A DNA stretch of 64,000 nt, taken from Paenibacillus sp. cl123. GTDB lineage: Bacteria > Bacillota > Bacilli > Paenibacillales > NBRC-103111. The stretch spans positions 186,001 to 250,000 of the forward strand of contig NZ_FMYY01000004.1 of the NCBI RefSeq assembly GCF_900101595.1. The letters are read 5' to 3'. This document shows positions 32,478 through 41,388 of the stretch, one piece after another. The position numbers and the translations under genes were made by a program. Numbering within the stretch: the stretch's first letter is position 1; every line of letters begins with the position of its first letter. The notes beneath the pieces are model-generated. The model saw only the letters and a list, made by a program, of their open reading frames with translations, made no database searches and was not told the origin of the DNA.

Positions 32478-34910
32478 ATGGAACATGTTCACGGCTCCTA
32501 CGACTTGGAGCTTATTTTATTTTCGTATATAGTTGCGGTCCTTACATCCTATACCGTCCTGGATCTGGTGGGCAGACTCGGACAAGTCCGCGGCAGAAAC
32601 CGGTGGGCGTGGCTTTCTTTTGGGGCGGCTGCTATGGGTCTCGGCATCTGGTCGATGCACTTCGTCGGCATGCTGGCTTTCTCTCTGCCTACTCCGATCG
32701 CTTACGATATTATGCTGGTTGTCCTGTCAGTGCTTGCAGCCGTGGCCGCTTCCTGGATCGCCTTGCATATCGTAGGCAGAATTCAGGTGTCTGTTCTGCA
32801 ATGGATCGGGGGCAGCCTGCTCCTTGCCAGCGGTATTGTCGCTATGCATTACATAGGCATGGCTGCCATGATAGTCGATATCAGCTACGATCCGTGGATT
32901 GTGACGCTATCGGTTATCATTGCGGTGACGGCATCGCTCGCCGCATTGGCCTTGTCATTCTACTTCCGGAGAGAAAACGGCCGGGGAGAACGCTGGATGA
33001 AGCTCGGCAGCGGCTTGATCATGGGAGCGGCTATAGCCGGGATGCACTATACCGGGATGTCTGCAGCCCACTTTCACCTGGGAGGCAAGTCGGGACTCGC
33101 TTCGGGCATGCTGCTGGATACGAGATCGCTGGCCTATGTCATTGCGACCGGCACTTCCGTGGCCCTCGGTTTTTCTTTGATAGGCATTTATTTGTCCAGA
33201 CGGTTTGAACGGCAGCAATCGGTCATCATCGAGAACGAGAACATGTACAAATCTTTGTACGAGAACAACAAGGACGGCATCATCACGGTCGATCTGGACT
33301 ATCGCGTCCTTGCCATCAATCCGGCCGCATCGCGCATCATCGGCGTGGACGGCACGAAGTATATTCACAGACCCTTCACCGACTTGATCGATCTCATCCC
33401 CGAGGAAGAGCAGGGGCGGGTACGGGAAATGCACGGCCTCTCGGCAGGCGGCGAGAAGCATAGCTATGAGACCAAGCTGAAGACGCCGGCCGGGGAGCTT
33501 ATCGATCTCCATGTGATGAATGTGCCGCTGGAGATAGCGGACAAGCTGGTCGGGTATTACATCATCATTCGGGATATCTCCGAAGAGAAGAGAGCCAAGG
33601 AGAAGGTCCGCCATCTCGCTTTCCACGATGAATTGACTGGACTGCCGAACAGGCGGAGGTTCAATGAAGCGCTGGAGCAGACGCTGCAGCGCGTACATGA
33701 GCATGGAGGAAGCTTCGCCGTCATGGTGATGGATTTTGACCGGTTCAAAAATATTAACGATTCCCTCGGTCATACATACGGAGATATATTTTTGCGCGAG
33801 ATGAGCGGCAGAATCAGCCGAAGCGTTAGCGGTCATGATGTCATTTTGGCACGGATGGGCGGGGACGAGTTCACCTTGCTCTTCGCGGGAGCCCGGGAAG
33901 AAGAGGCGGCTAATCTGGCGAAGCGGGTGATCGCGGATCTTCAGCAGCCTTACCGGCTGAAGGAAAGCGATTTTTACGTAACGGCCAGCATAGGAATCGC
34001 CATCTACCCCGGTCACGGGCAAAGCGCGGAGCAGCTGTTGAAAAACGCTGATACGGCCATGTATGAAGTGAAGAAAAAAGGCAAAAACGGCTACCAGTTC
34101 TACAATCTGGAGTTGAATGAAAAGCTGCAGGAGAAGATCGAGCTGGAGTCGGAGCTGAGAAAGGCGCTGGAGCGCGGGCAGCTGTTCCTGCAATATCAGC
34201 CTCAGATTCGGGCCCGGGACGGCCGCATGGTCGGCGTGGAAGCATTGGTTCGCTGGCAGCATCCCGACAGGGGGACGATCTCCCCCGGCATGTTCGTTCC
34301 GATTGCGGAGGAGACCGGGCTGATCAATGAAATCGGCACCTGGGTGCTGCGCGAGGCGTGCCGCCAGATGAGGGAATGGCATGCGGCGGGAGGGCCGCTG
34401 ATTCCCGTATCCGTGAATTTATCCTCGCAGCAGTTTCATCAGATCAACTTGGTCAATTATATCCGTCAGATTCTCGAGGAAACGGGCCTGGAGCCGCGTT
34501 TTCTGGAGCTGGAGATTACGGAGAGCATGATGATGGACCCGTCGGTGTCTATCCAGATTCTGAACGAGCTAACGAGTATCGGGATTCGAATCAGCCTGGA
34601 TGACTTCGGCACAGGCTACAGCTCGCTCAGCTATCTGAAGATGTTCCCTATCCATAGGCTGAAGATAGACCGTTCCTTTATTCAGGATATTACCGGAAAC
34701 AACAATGATAAAGCGATCGTGGCCACGATCATCTCGATGGCCCAGCATCTGGATATGGAGGTCATCGCCGAAGGCATCGAAACGAAGGAGCAGCTGGATA
34801 TTTTGATGGTCAACGATTGCAAGGAGATTCAGGGGTATTACTTCAGCAAGCCTCTGTCTGCAAACGATGTAGAGCAGGCCTTCTTCGTCCCGCAGAGAGG
34901 GCTGGAGTGA
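32478..34910 (+). CDS. MHYT-PAS-GGDEF-EAL c-di-GMP signalling protein
   Basis: An 810-residue membrane protein. Seven predicted helices in the first 245 residues carry the three MHYT motifs (M-H-F-V-G-M, M-H-Y-I-G-M, M-H-Y-T-G-M), proposed to bind copper and sense O2, CO or NO. A PAS domain (about 250-375) precedes a GGDEF domain with an intact G-G-D-E-F active site and an EAL domain with E-A-L, D-D-F-G-T-G-Y-S-S and the K-x-D motif. Both c-di-GMP synthesis and hydrolysis look possible. Start fixed by AGAGAGGG upstream. No terminator before the next genes. Confidence 0.96.
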   Translation: MEHVHGSYDLELILFSYIVAVLTSYTVLDLVGRLGQVRGRNRWAWLSFGAAAMGLGIWSMHFVGMLAFSLPTPIAYDIMLVVLSVLAAVAASWIALHIVGRIQVSVLQWIGGSLLLASGIVAMHYIGMAAMIVDISYDPWIVTLSVIIAVTASLAALALSFYFRRENGRGERWMKLGSGLIMGAAIAGMHYTGMSAAHFHLGGKSGLASGMLLDTRSLAYVIATGTSVALGFSLIGIYLSRRFERQQSVIIENENMYKSLYENNKDGIITVDLDYRVLAINPAASRIIGVDGTKYIHRPFTDLIDLIPEEEQGRVREMHGLSAGGEKHSYETKLKTPAGELIDLHVMNVPLEIADKLVGYYIIIRDISEEKRAKEKVRHLAFHDELTGLPNRRRFNEALEQTLQRVHEHGGSFAVMVMDFDRFKNINDSLGHTYGDIFLREMSGRISRSVSGHDVILARMGGDEFTLLFAGAREEEAANLAKRVIADLQQPYRLKESDFYVTASIGIAIYPGHGQSAEQLLKNADTAMYEVKKKGKNGYQFYNLELNEKLQEKIELESELRKALERGQLFLQYQPQIRARDGRMVGVEALVRWQHPDRGTISPGMFVPIAEETGLINEIGTWVLREACRQMREWHAAGGPLIPVSVNLSSQQFHQINLVNYIRQILEETGLEPRFLELEITESMMMDPSVSIQILNELTSIGIRISLDDFGTGYSSLSYLKMFPIHRLKIDRSFIQDITGNNNDKAIVATIISMAQHLDMEVIAEGIETKEQLDILMVNDCKEIQGYYFSKPLSANDVEQAFFVPQRGLE

Positions 34911-35064
34911 CGGAGCGCGGCGCCGGAGCGGATGTGATGGCTTTTACTGCTTATCCCGAACCCAATTGCGCAAAATGTGGCAGAGGCTACAGTAATGCGG
35001 AGGGGAGTATGGTATCCTAAGTTCTGTAGTTACAGGAGCGAACTTTAAGATCTTACCCGGGGGT

Positions 35065-35676
35065 ATGGAGATGAACAGAAGGTCAATAGCGACAGCAGCA
35101 GGAGCGCTGCTGATAGGCGTCGTAGCAGGAGGAGGCATCATGCTGAACGATGCGGCTCACAGCTCGGTGAAGCAAGCGCTGGGGCAGGGCGCGACGAACA
35201 ACTCGATCGGCAGCGTGAACGGCTTGAATCTTAATAATTTATCCTCTATGGATATTGAGACAATGCTTATGACGGTGCAGAGCAACCGCGCGTCGCTTCT
35301 GGAAAACCAGCTCAATGACCAATTAGCGGCGGTCCAGCAGCGCAATAATCAAATTTTAGCGATGAACATGATATTGTCCGAAATCTACAAGCAGAGAACG
35401 GGCCAAGCGCCTTATGCGCTGCCGGCCCCGATAAAAGAAAGCCTGAAAGAGTTTGATCAAGAAGCCGCCGCCAAGCAGAGCTTCACATCAGCGGAATTTG
35501 ACACCTTGGCAGCTTCTCTGAAGAGCAAGATCGATGCGATAGCAAACTCGCAGCAGATGGACATGCTCAGATTGCAGAGCTTGACGAACAAGCGCAACGA
35601 AGCATTCGATGTGATGACGAATTTCATCAAAAAAATGCAGGATAGCCGCAGCAGTATCATCGGAAATATGCGATAA
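35065..35676 (+). CDS. Membrane-anchored coiled-coil protein, unknown function
   Basis: A 203-residue protein with an N-terminal signal anchor (about residues 9-26, A-G-A-L-L-I-G-V-V-A-G-G-G-I). The rest is extracytoplasmic, Gln/Asn-rich and mostly helical, with long heptad-like stretches. There are no cysteines. ATG 35065 and 35071 are both possible after the GGGGG run. No family was recognised. It lies between the c-di-GMP protein and the cNMP/PrsW fusion in the same direction. Confidence 0.75.
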   Translation: MEMNRRSIATAAGALLIGVVAGGGIMLNDAAHSSVKQALGQGATNNSIGSVNGLNLNNLSSMDIETMLMTVQSNRASLLENQLNDQLAAVQQRNNQILAMNMILSEIYKQRTGQAPYALPAPIKESLKEFDQEAAAKQSFTSAEFDTLAASLKSKIDAIANSQQMDMLRLQSLTNKRNEAFDVMTNFIKKMQDSRSSIIGNMR

Positions 35677-35744
35677 TCGTATCATTATAGGAGAACGGTC
35701 CCGGAATCTGCCATGGCGAATTCCTTTTTCCGTATGGAGAGGTC

Positions 35745-37619
35745 ATGAGGATGGACAATTTTGTGGAGATATTGAAGGGGCATACGCTGCTGCACGGCGT
35801 ACCGGACCTTGAGCTGGCATCGGCCGCCGCAACGATGGAATGGATGCGCTATGCTGACGGCGAGCTGCTGATTCGGGAAGGAGCGGTCGGAGACGATTGT
35901 TTCTTTCTGATCTCCGGAGAGGTCAAGGTGACCGCACGCTCCTTGGTCGGCAGTCAGGTGCAGCTTGCCGCGCTCGGACCGGGAGCGCTGATCGGCGAGA
36001 TCGCGCTCCTCTCATCCGAGCGGAGAACGGCGACAGTCCAGGCCTCGGGCGAGGTGCTGGCTCTTCGTTTGGACCGGGAGGCCTTCCGCAAGCTGTCGGC
36101 CTCCAGTCCGATGTTTCATGAGAGTTTGACCTATTCCGCTCGTATCCGGACGATTCACGGCTTGCTGAGCAAGGCGTCGATCTGGTCTTCCATCCCCGAT
36201 TCGGAGCTGCGCGGTCTTGCCGAGATCACCATTTTGGTTCAGGCGGCCAAGGGAGAGCTCATTGTGCATGAGGGAGCGCAGGCGGACTGCTTCTATACGG
36301 TGGGCTCGGGCAGCTTCGAGGTGTGCTCGGGCGGCAAGCGCATTGCTGTGCTTAGACAAGGGGATTATGTAGGCGAGATTGCGCTGCTGACCGGCTCTTC
36401 GCACACGGCGACCGTCAGAGCGCTGGAGGATGGGCTGCTGCTGTCCATAGGCAAAGAAGAGTTTGGCTTCATCCTGATGCAGTATGGACCGGTGAAGCGG
36501 CAGTTCCTTACGGCGCTGGGCCTACGCAGACCGGAGCTTGCGGAAGCGGCAGAGCGATTGTGGGGGAAGGCGGAACAGGAGGATGAGCCTGCTTCGCCTG
36601 CCCGGTCGCGATCGCTATCCGAACGGCTGCAGCCGAACCGGCAGCTCTGGGTGGACGTCTTGCTCGCGGCAGGAGGACTGTTCCTGCTGGCGACCGTGCT
36701 AGCCATCTGGCTGGAGGGCGCTTTCTGGGTGTATGCTGCGCTTGCAGCCGGAGCGCTGGCGGGTCCGGTCACCTTTGTGGCTTATGCCAGAAGCTCGCAA
36801 CTGCTTGGCTTTCGCCTGACCCGTCTGATCGGGGCCTTCGCAGCTTCGGCTGCCGTCGCCGTTCCGCTTGCATTTTTCCTCGAAAGGCGATGGCTGTTCG
36901 GCGAAGGAGAAGCGTATGATCCCCAACTATTCGCCCAACTCCATGTTCCTCTGACCGTAGCTCTGATCGAAGAAGCATCGAAGCTGCTGATCTGCTGGCT
37001 GTTCCTCAGAGGGCGGACGCATCGCTTCAAGATGGACGCGATCGTATTCGGTGCCGCAGCTGGGATGGGATTCGCGGCCGTCGAAAGTCTGGTCTACGGA
37101 TGGACCTTCTGGGAAGCCGGAGCCGCAGGGAGTATGCTGGCCGTCTTATGGCTGAGAGCATTGCTCTCCCCGTTCGGCCATGGCACTTGGACGGCGATAG
37201 CGGCAGTTGGCTTATGGTTTGGCTCCAGACGCGGCATCATGAACGGACAGGCGGCAGTCAGCCGGGCGGCAGGGCTGTGGAACATGGCGGGGCTGCTGCT
37301 CGCCAGCGTCCTCCTGCATGCGCTGTGGGATTATCATTTCGCCAGCGGACTGCTGCGGTTGGCCGGGATGGCGGCTGCGGGCGGCGCAGGCATCGCCTTG
37401 CTGCTGAGGCTGATCCGGTCCGGCTCGGCGGAAGAGCTTCGCGTGCTGACCTCGCTGAATCCCGCGCTTGGCTCGGCCGCCGCGCCCCCTGAGGAAGGGG
37501 ACGAGCAGAGTGGACGTCTACTCAGCTGTGAATCATGCGGGACCCAATGTCCGAGGGACACGCGTTATTGTCCGCGTTGCGGTCAGGCGCTCAGGCTGCC
37601 CGAGGCGGCGAAATCTTAG
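35745..37619 (+). CDS. Double cNMP-binding domain / PrsW intramembrane protease / zinc ribbon fusion
   Basis: A 624-residue fusion. Two cyclic-nucleotide-binding-type beta rolls (about 10-125 and 145-260), each with a G-E-I-A-L-L motif, are followed by a membrane domain with eight or so helices (about 300-560). That domain has the PrsW glutamic-protease motifs: E-E-A-S-K (Glu409-Glu410), a G-F-A-A-V-E-S helix, H-G-T-W-T and a late L-L-H-A-L-W-D. The C-terminus is a zinc ribbon (C595-x2-C598, C609-x2-C612). PrsW enzymes cut membrane anti-sigma factors. Ligand-gated proteolysis is a reasonable inference. Start near 35745; a terminator at 37635 follows. Confidence 0.9.
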   Translation: MRMDNFVEILKGHTLLHGVPDLELASAAATMEWMRYADGELLIREGAVGDDCFFLISGEVKVTARSLVGSQVQLAALGPGALIGEIALLSSERRTATVQASGEVLALRLDREAFRKLSASSPMFHESLTYSARIRTIHGLLSKASIWSSIPDSELRGLAEITILVQAAKGELIVHEGAQADCFYTVGSGSFEVCSGGKRIAVLRQGDYVGEIALLTGSSHTATVRALEDGLLLSIGKEEFGFILMQYGPVKRQFLTALGLRRPELAEAAERLWGKAEQEDEPASPARSRSLSERLQPNRQLWVDVLLAAGGLFLLATVLAIWLEGAFWVYAALAAGALAGPVTFVAYARSSQLLGFRLTRLIGAFAASAAVAVPLAFFLERRWLFGEGEAYDPQLFAQLHVPLTVALIEEASKLLICWLFLRGRTHRFKMDAIVFGAAAGMGFAAVESLVYGWTFWEAGAAGSMLAVLWLRALLSPFGHGTWTAIAAVGLWFGSRRGIMNGQAAVSRAAGLWNMAGLLLASVLLHALWDYHFASGLLRLAGMAAAGGAGIALLLRLIRSGSAEELRVLTSLNPALGSAAAPPEEGDEQSGRLLSCESCGTQCPRDTRYCPRCGQALRLPEAAKS

Positions 37620-37634
37620 ATATAGACGAAAAGC

Positions 37635-37672
37635 AGGACCTTGCTCATGGAGCGGGGTCCTCTTTCTTTTTC
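37635..37672 (+). terminator. terminator of the PrsW fusion gene
   Basis: Eleven-bp stem (37635-37645 with 37651-37661, two G-U pairs), five-base loop, followed by CTTTCTTTTT. Confidence 0.85.
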
Positions 37673-37735
37673 CTCTCGAAGCGAGTGATTAGGCAATGAA
37701 TGGGAATACTTATAAGGAAGGGAGGTGGGTGTCCG

Positions 37736-39085
37736 ATGAGCGATCATCCGTTAAGATCAGACAAGGAATGGATACTGAAGAGGCTGGTAGACAACGGGGA
37801 TCTGGAAAGCCGAACGATAGCGACCGAGTCCTGCTCGATTGATGTGCTCTACCTGGCCAGTATGTGCGACTCTATCACGATCAAGCAATCCTTAATCAAG
37901 CCGTGGAACGAGATAAGCAATGAACGCAGGTTTCATATGTACATCACTTCATTCCCCGGTTCCAAGCGCGCGGAGCATCCGAGTGAAGCGATCGAGGCGC
38001 TTCTGGGCGGATTCGTCGTGCTTTTCATCGGATCGGATATACTGCTGTTCGACGCGAAAAAGGTAGAGACCGGCGGCATTAAGGATGCCAAGGTGGAGAG
38101 CGTTGTCCAAGGTCCATCCGATTCGTTTAACGAAAATTTGGAAACGAATATAAATTTGCTGCGCCGCCGGTATCCGTCCGAAGATTTGAAGCTTGAGATG
38201 CATACGATCGGGACCACGAGCCGGACAAAAATTGCCATCGCCTATGATAGCAGCAGAGCAAGCAAGAAAATATTGGCCGAGCTGAAGTCGCGTCTGGCCG
38301 AGTTGGATATTGATATGCTCCAATCAAGTGGTGAGCTGATGCAATACTTGACACCGGCCAAATTCAACCTGTTTCCGACGATGCTCATCACAGAGCGTCC
38401 GGATCGGACCGTCAAAAACATAGCCGAGGGCAAAATTGCTCTTCTGCTGGATACGTCGGGATTTGCTATTATCCTGCCTTCCATCTTTTATGATTTTTTC
38501 GCGGCGATGGACGATAAATTTCAGTTGCCGATGGTCGGTATTTTCCTGAAGGTGCTCCGCTTGATGGGGTTGCTGATAGCCTTGACCATTCCTGCGTTTT
38601 ATGTGGCATTCACGTCCTTCAATCCGGAAATTCTGAAGGTCCAGATTACCCTGCTTATTGCCGGCAGCCGCGCTTCCGTTCCGTATCCGTCTTTCGTCGA
38701 GGTGCTGTTCATGCTGATCATGATGGAATTTCTCGTGGAGGCCAGCTTGCGGCTGCCCAAAACGATCGGCCCGACGGCGACAACCGTAGGGGGCTTGATA
38801 TTAGGCCAAGCCGCTACGGAAGCGGGGCTTGTGGGCAATATTATGATCATTCTTGTATCGGCGGTCGCCATCTCCAATTTCATCATTCCGATAAACATGA
38901 TGAACTTCTCCATCCGCGTGATCAAATACGGCTTTGTGCTGCTGGCAAGCTTCCTCGGGCTGGTCGGGATTGTGCTCGGCGTCATTGCCCTGATCATGTA
39001 TCTCTCGAGCCTGAGAAGCTTTGGGGTGCCTTACTTCACCATCCTTCCGCACGGAAACCGAAGAGGGGATGAAACCCTTGCTTAG
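37736..39085 (+). CDS. Spore germinant receptor subunit A (GerA/GerKA family)
   Basis: A 449-residue GerA-family protein, slightly shorter than typical A subunits. A soluble N-terminal half with E-R-P-D-R-T-V and E-G-K-I-A-L-L-L-D-T-S motifs is followed by five or so membrane helices with P-K-T-I-G-P-T-A-T-T-V-G-G-L-I-L-G-Q-A. In the spore inner membrane it senses nutrients with B and C subunits. ATG 37736 follows GGGAGGTGG; a 12-codon extension is unlikely. The stop overlaps the B gene. Confidence 0.95.
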   Translation: MSDHPLRSDKEWILKRLVDNGDLESRTIATESCSIDVLYLASMCDSITIKQSLIKPWNEISNERRFHMYITSFPGSKRAEHPSEAIEALLGGFVVLFIGSDILLFDAKKVETGGIKDAKVESVVQGPSDSFNENLETNINLLRRRYPSEDLKLEMHTIGTTSRTKIAIAYDSSRASKKILAELKSRLAELDIDMLQSSGELMQYLTPAKFNLFPTMLITERPDRTVKNIAEGKIALLLDTSGFAIILPSIFYDFFAAMDDKFQLPMVGIFLKVLRLMGLLIALTIPAFYVAFTSFNPEILKVQITLLIAGSRASVPYPSFVEVLFMLIMMEFLVEASLRLPKTIGPTATTVGGLILGQAATEAGLVGNIMIILVSAVAISNFIIPINMMNFSIRVIKYGFVLLASFLGLVGIVLGVIALIMYLSSLRSFGVPYFTILPHGNRRGDETLA

Positions 39086-40187
39086 CAGCAAATATTTCGT
39101 GTATTTGTTCGTCCTTAACGGGCTGATCAATATTATCAATTTCGTGCCGCGAACACTGATCGATCATCGCTTTGGCGGGGCTTTGATGTCCATTTTCGTG
39201 GCAATAGTTGTAGGAACGGTCATGCTGTATGTCGTAACGGGCACTATCCTGAAAATACCCGGGGTGGGCTTGCCCGAGCTGTATACCCGGGTGTTCCCTG
39301 CTTGGTTGAAGAATGCGCTGCTCGGCGTAAACATGGCATTTTGGTGTGCCGGAGGGGTTATAACACTGCTGTCCTTCGTTGATATTACGCAGCGGTTTAT
39401 TAGTCCGGATGTGCCTCAGTATCTGATTTTGACGGGCTTTCTGGTGATGGTTTGCGGCGCGGCGCTGACTTCGTCGCGCACGGTGTTATTTGCGCTGGAA
39501 GCTATTTTGCTGCTCAGCCTGCCGATGGTCATTTATTTCTTCATCAAGTCGCTGCTCAGCTCGCAATTCGGCTGGGACGCCGTGATTTCCATGTTCACTC
39601 ATGTGTGGAACCGGCCGAATTTTACGTCGGTTAGCGGAGCTGTATTCATCTTTACCGGTTATGAAAGCATTATCTTGCTGAACCGGGTATTGAAGCCGCT
39701 TCCGCTCCGCCATCTGTGGATGTTCCCGATCTTCAGCTTCGGCGTGCTGCTCACTACCTTTCTGATCCCTATTGCTTACCATGGTACGATCGGGGTGGCC
39801 AAGCATAGTTATCCCTGGTTCACCACGGCCGATTCGATTCATATCGAGTTTTTCGTAGTAGAAAGGGTGCTGTTCGTTTTCTATTTGATGTATCTGATGA
39901 TGTCGCTGATGAATGCGATTATTAACTGGCATGTGGGCGTGGAGATGTTCAAAAGCTTTACGCATGCAAGGTCCAAAAGGTTCGGACCGGAGCGGGCAGG
40001 AGTCGTCATCGTCGTCTTGTTTGCCGCCGCAACGGTTTGGCTGAAGCAGCTTAACGAAATTTCGTTCCAACAGGCGGGGATTTACTTTCTGCAGCTCCGG
40101 TTTCTTGCAGAGTTTTTCTATATCGCTATATTTCTATACGCCGTGCGGAGGTATAACCAGTTATGCAAAAAGCAGCGATCGCTCTAA
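39069..40187 (+). CDS. Spore germinant receptor subunit B (GerAB/GerKB family)
   Basis: A 372-residue integral membrane protein of the amino acid-polyamine-organocation type with about ten helices, the germinant-binding B subunit. The gene overlaps gerA-type 37736 by 17 bp. ATG 39069 is directly next to GAGGGG, so the TTG three codons later (39078), with better spacing, may be used instead. Its own end overlaps the C subunit gene by 25 bp. Confidence 0.93.
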   Translation: MKPLLSSKYFVYLFVLNGLINIINFVPRTLIDHRFGGALMSIFVAIVVGTVMLYVVTGTILKIPGVGLPELYTRVFPAWLKNALLGVNMAFWCAGGVITLLSFVDITQRFISPDVPQYLILTGFLVMVCGAALTSSRTVLFALEAILLLSLPMVIYFFIKSLLSSQFGWDAVISMFTHVWNRPNFTSVSGAVFIFTGYESIILLNRVLKPLPLRHLWMFPIFSFGVLLTTFLIPIAYHGTIGVAKHSYPWFTTADSIHIEFFVVERVLFVFYLMYLMMSLMNAIINWHVGVEMFKSFTHARSKRFGPERAGVVIVVLFAAATVWLKQLNEISFQQAGIYFLQLRFLAEFFYIAIFLYAVRRYNQLCKKQRSL

Positions 40188-41254
40188 TTCTCCTTGTGCT
40201 GCTGGGAGGCTGCGGCTTCAAGGATATCGACAAACGTTTATTCGCGGTAGCTATCGGCTTCGATAAATCCCAAAGCGCAGCAGGCGGTTATAAGGTTTTA
40301 TTGAAAATCGCCATGCCCCAAGGCGATCCCAAGGGAGGGACGCAGCAGTTCGCCGTGTTGGAGCAGGAATCCAAAAGCATCGCTGAAGCGCTGCGCAGGA
40401 TGAAATCGAAAGTGGACAAGGAGCTGGACTACAGCCATACCAAAGCGATTGTGATCGGTGAGGAGGTGGCGAAAGAAAACATATCGTCGATTATTGATTG
40501 GGCGGCCCGCCGAAGAGATATCCAGCAGGTAGGTCTGGTATCAGTCGGATCGCCGACTGCCGAGGCCGTGCTGCAGGTCAAGCCGAAGGGCGAACGCATA
40601 CCCGCGAATTCGCTGTTCCTGGCGCTTGGCCATGAAGGGACGGAATCTCCCTATATTATCCGTACGTATCTATTCGACCTGGAGCGTCGTCTGACCGAGG
40701 AGGGGCTTGATCCCATCATGCCTGTCGTAGAAGCGAAGCGGGATGATCTTGTGATCGACAAGTCGATGCTGTTCGGCAAGGGCAAGGGAGTGCTGAAGCT
40801 GTCGCCGCCGGAAACAAGATTGCTTAAGCTGCTGACAGAACGAAATCTGAAATCCGACCTCGCGATAACCCAACCGGTGGTATTCTCTATGAATGTGGAG
40901 CGGTCAAGCGCCAGCTATCGGATTGTTACAGGACAGCAGGCAAGGCCTTATGTGAATTACGAGCTCAAAATCGAAGGCATACTGGAGGAAGAGCATTTTG
41001 ACAAGCGGGATATCGATCCCGATACGATCCACTATTATAACAAGCTGTTGAAGGAAGATGTGGAGCAGCGGATGAAGCTTCTGTTGAACAAGCTCAAGGA
41101 GCATGAGGTTGACCCGATCGGATTAGGATTACGTTACGTGTCCCGGACCATGGGGGATGGCCCCAAATATGAAAAATGGCTGCAAATGTATCCCGAGCTG
41201 GAATTCCGGGTAACGGCAAAGGTCGAGCTGAAAGTCACAGGCAAAGTGCTTTGA
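40163..41254 (+). CDS. Spore germinant receptor lipoprotein subunit C (GerAC/GerKC family)
   Basis: A 363-residue lipoprotein. A short signal peptide ends in the lipobox L-G-G-C (Cys17); Gly-Phe-Lys-Asp-Ile follows. The F-A-V-A-I-G-F-D strand, the L-D-Y-S-H-T-K-A-I-V-I-G-E block and a C-terminal helical domain with W-L-Q-M-Y-P match GerAC proteins. It completes the A-B-C set, here in the common order, transcribed as one operon up to the terminator at 41318. Confidence 0.95.
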   Translation: MQKAAIALILLVLLGGCGFKDIDKRLFAVAIGFDKSQSAAGGYKVLLKIAMPQGDPKGGTQQFAVLEQESKSIAEALRRMKSKVDKELDYSHTKAIVIGEEVAKENISSIIDWAARRRDIQQVGLVSVGSPTAEAVLQVKPKGERIPANSLFLALGHEGTESPYIIRTYLFDLERRLTEEGLDPIMPVVEAKRDDLVIDKSMLFGKGKGVLKLSPPETRLLKLLTERNLKSDLAITQPVVFSMNVERSSASYRIVTGQQARPYVNYELKIEGILEEEHFDKRDIDPDTIHYYNKLLKEDVEQRMKLLLNKLKEHEVDPIGLGLRYVSRTMGDGPKYEKWLQMYPELEFRVTAKVELKVTGKVL

Positions 41255-41317
41255 ACGGGGGGGAAGGAAGGGATGGTGGAGGAGCAGGCCCGACCTGCTT
41301 GCCTCTGTTCCACCGAG

Positions 41318-41362
41318 CGACAAATAAGCTGCCGATCATTATGATCCGCAGCTTATTTGTCG
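41318..41362. terminator. bidirectional terminator, ger operon and AI-2E gene
   Basis: Fourteen-bp arms CGACAAATAAGCTG (41318-41331) and CAGCTTATTTGTCG (41349-41362), with an inner GATCAT/ATGATC pairing. Transcription converges here. Confidence 0.85.
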
Positions 41363-41388
41363 TTCGCGGGCGGAGGAAGTCCTGTGAC

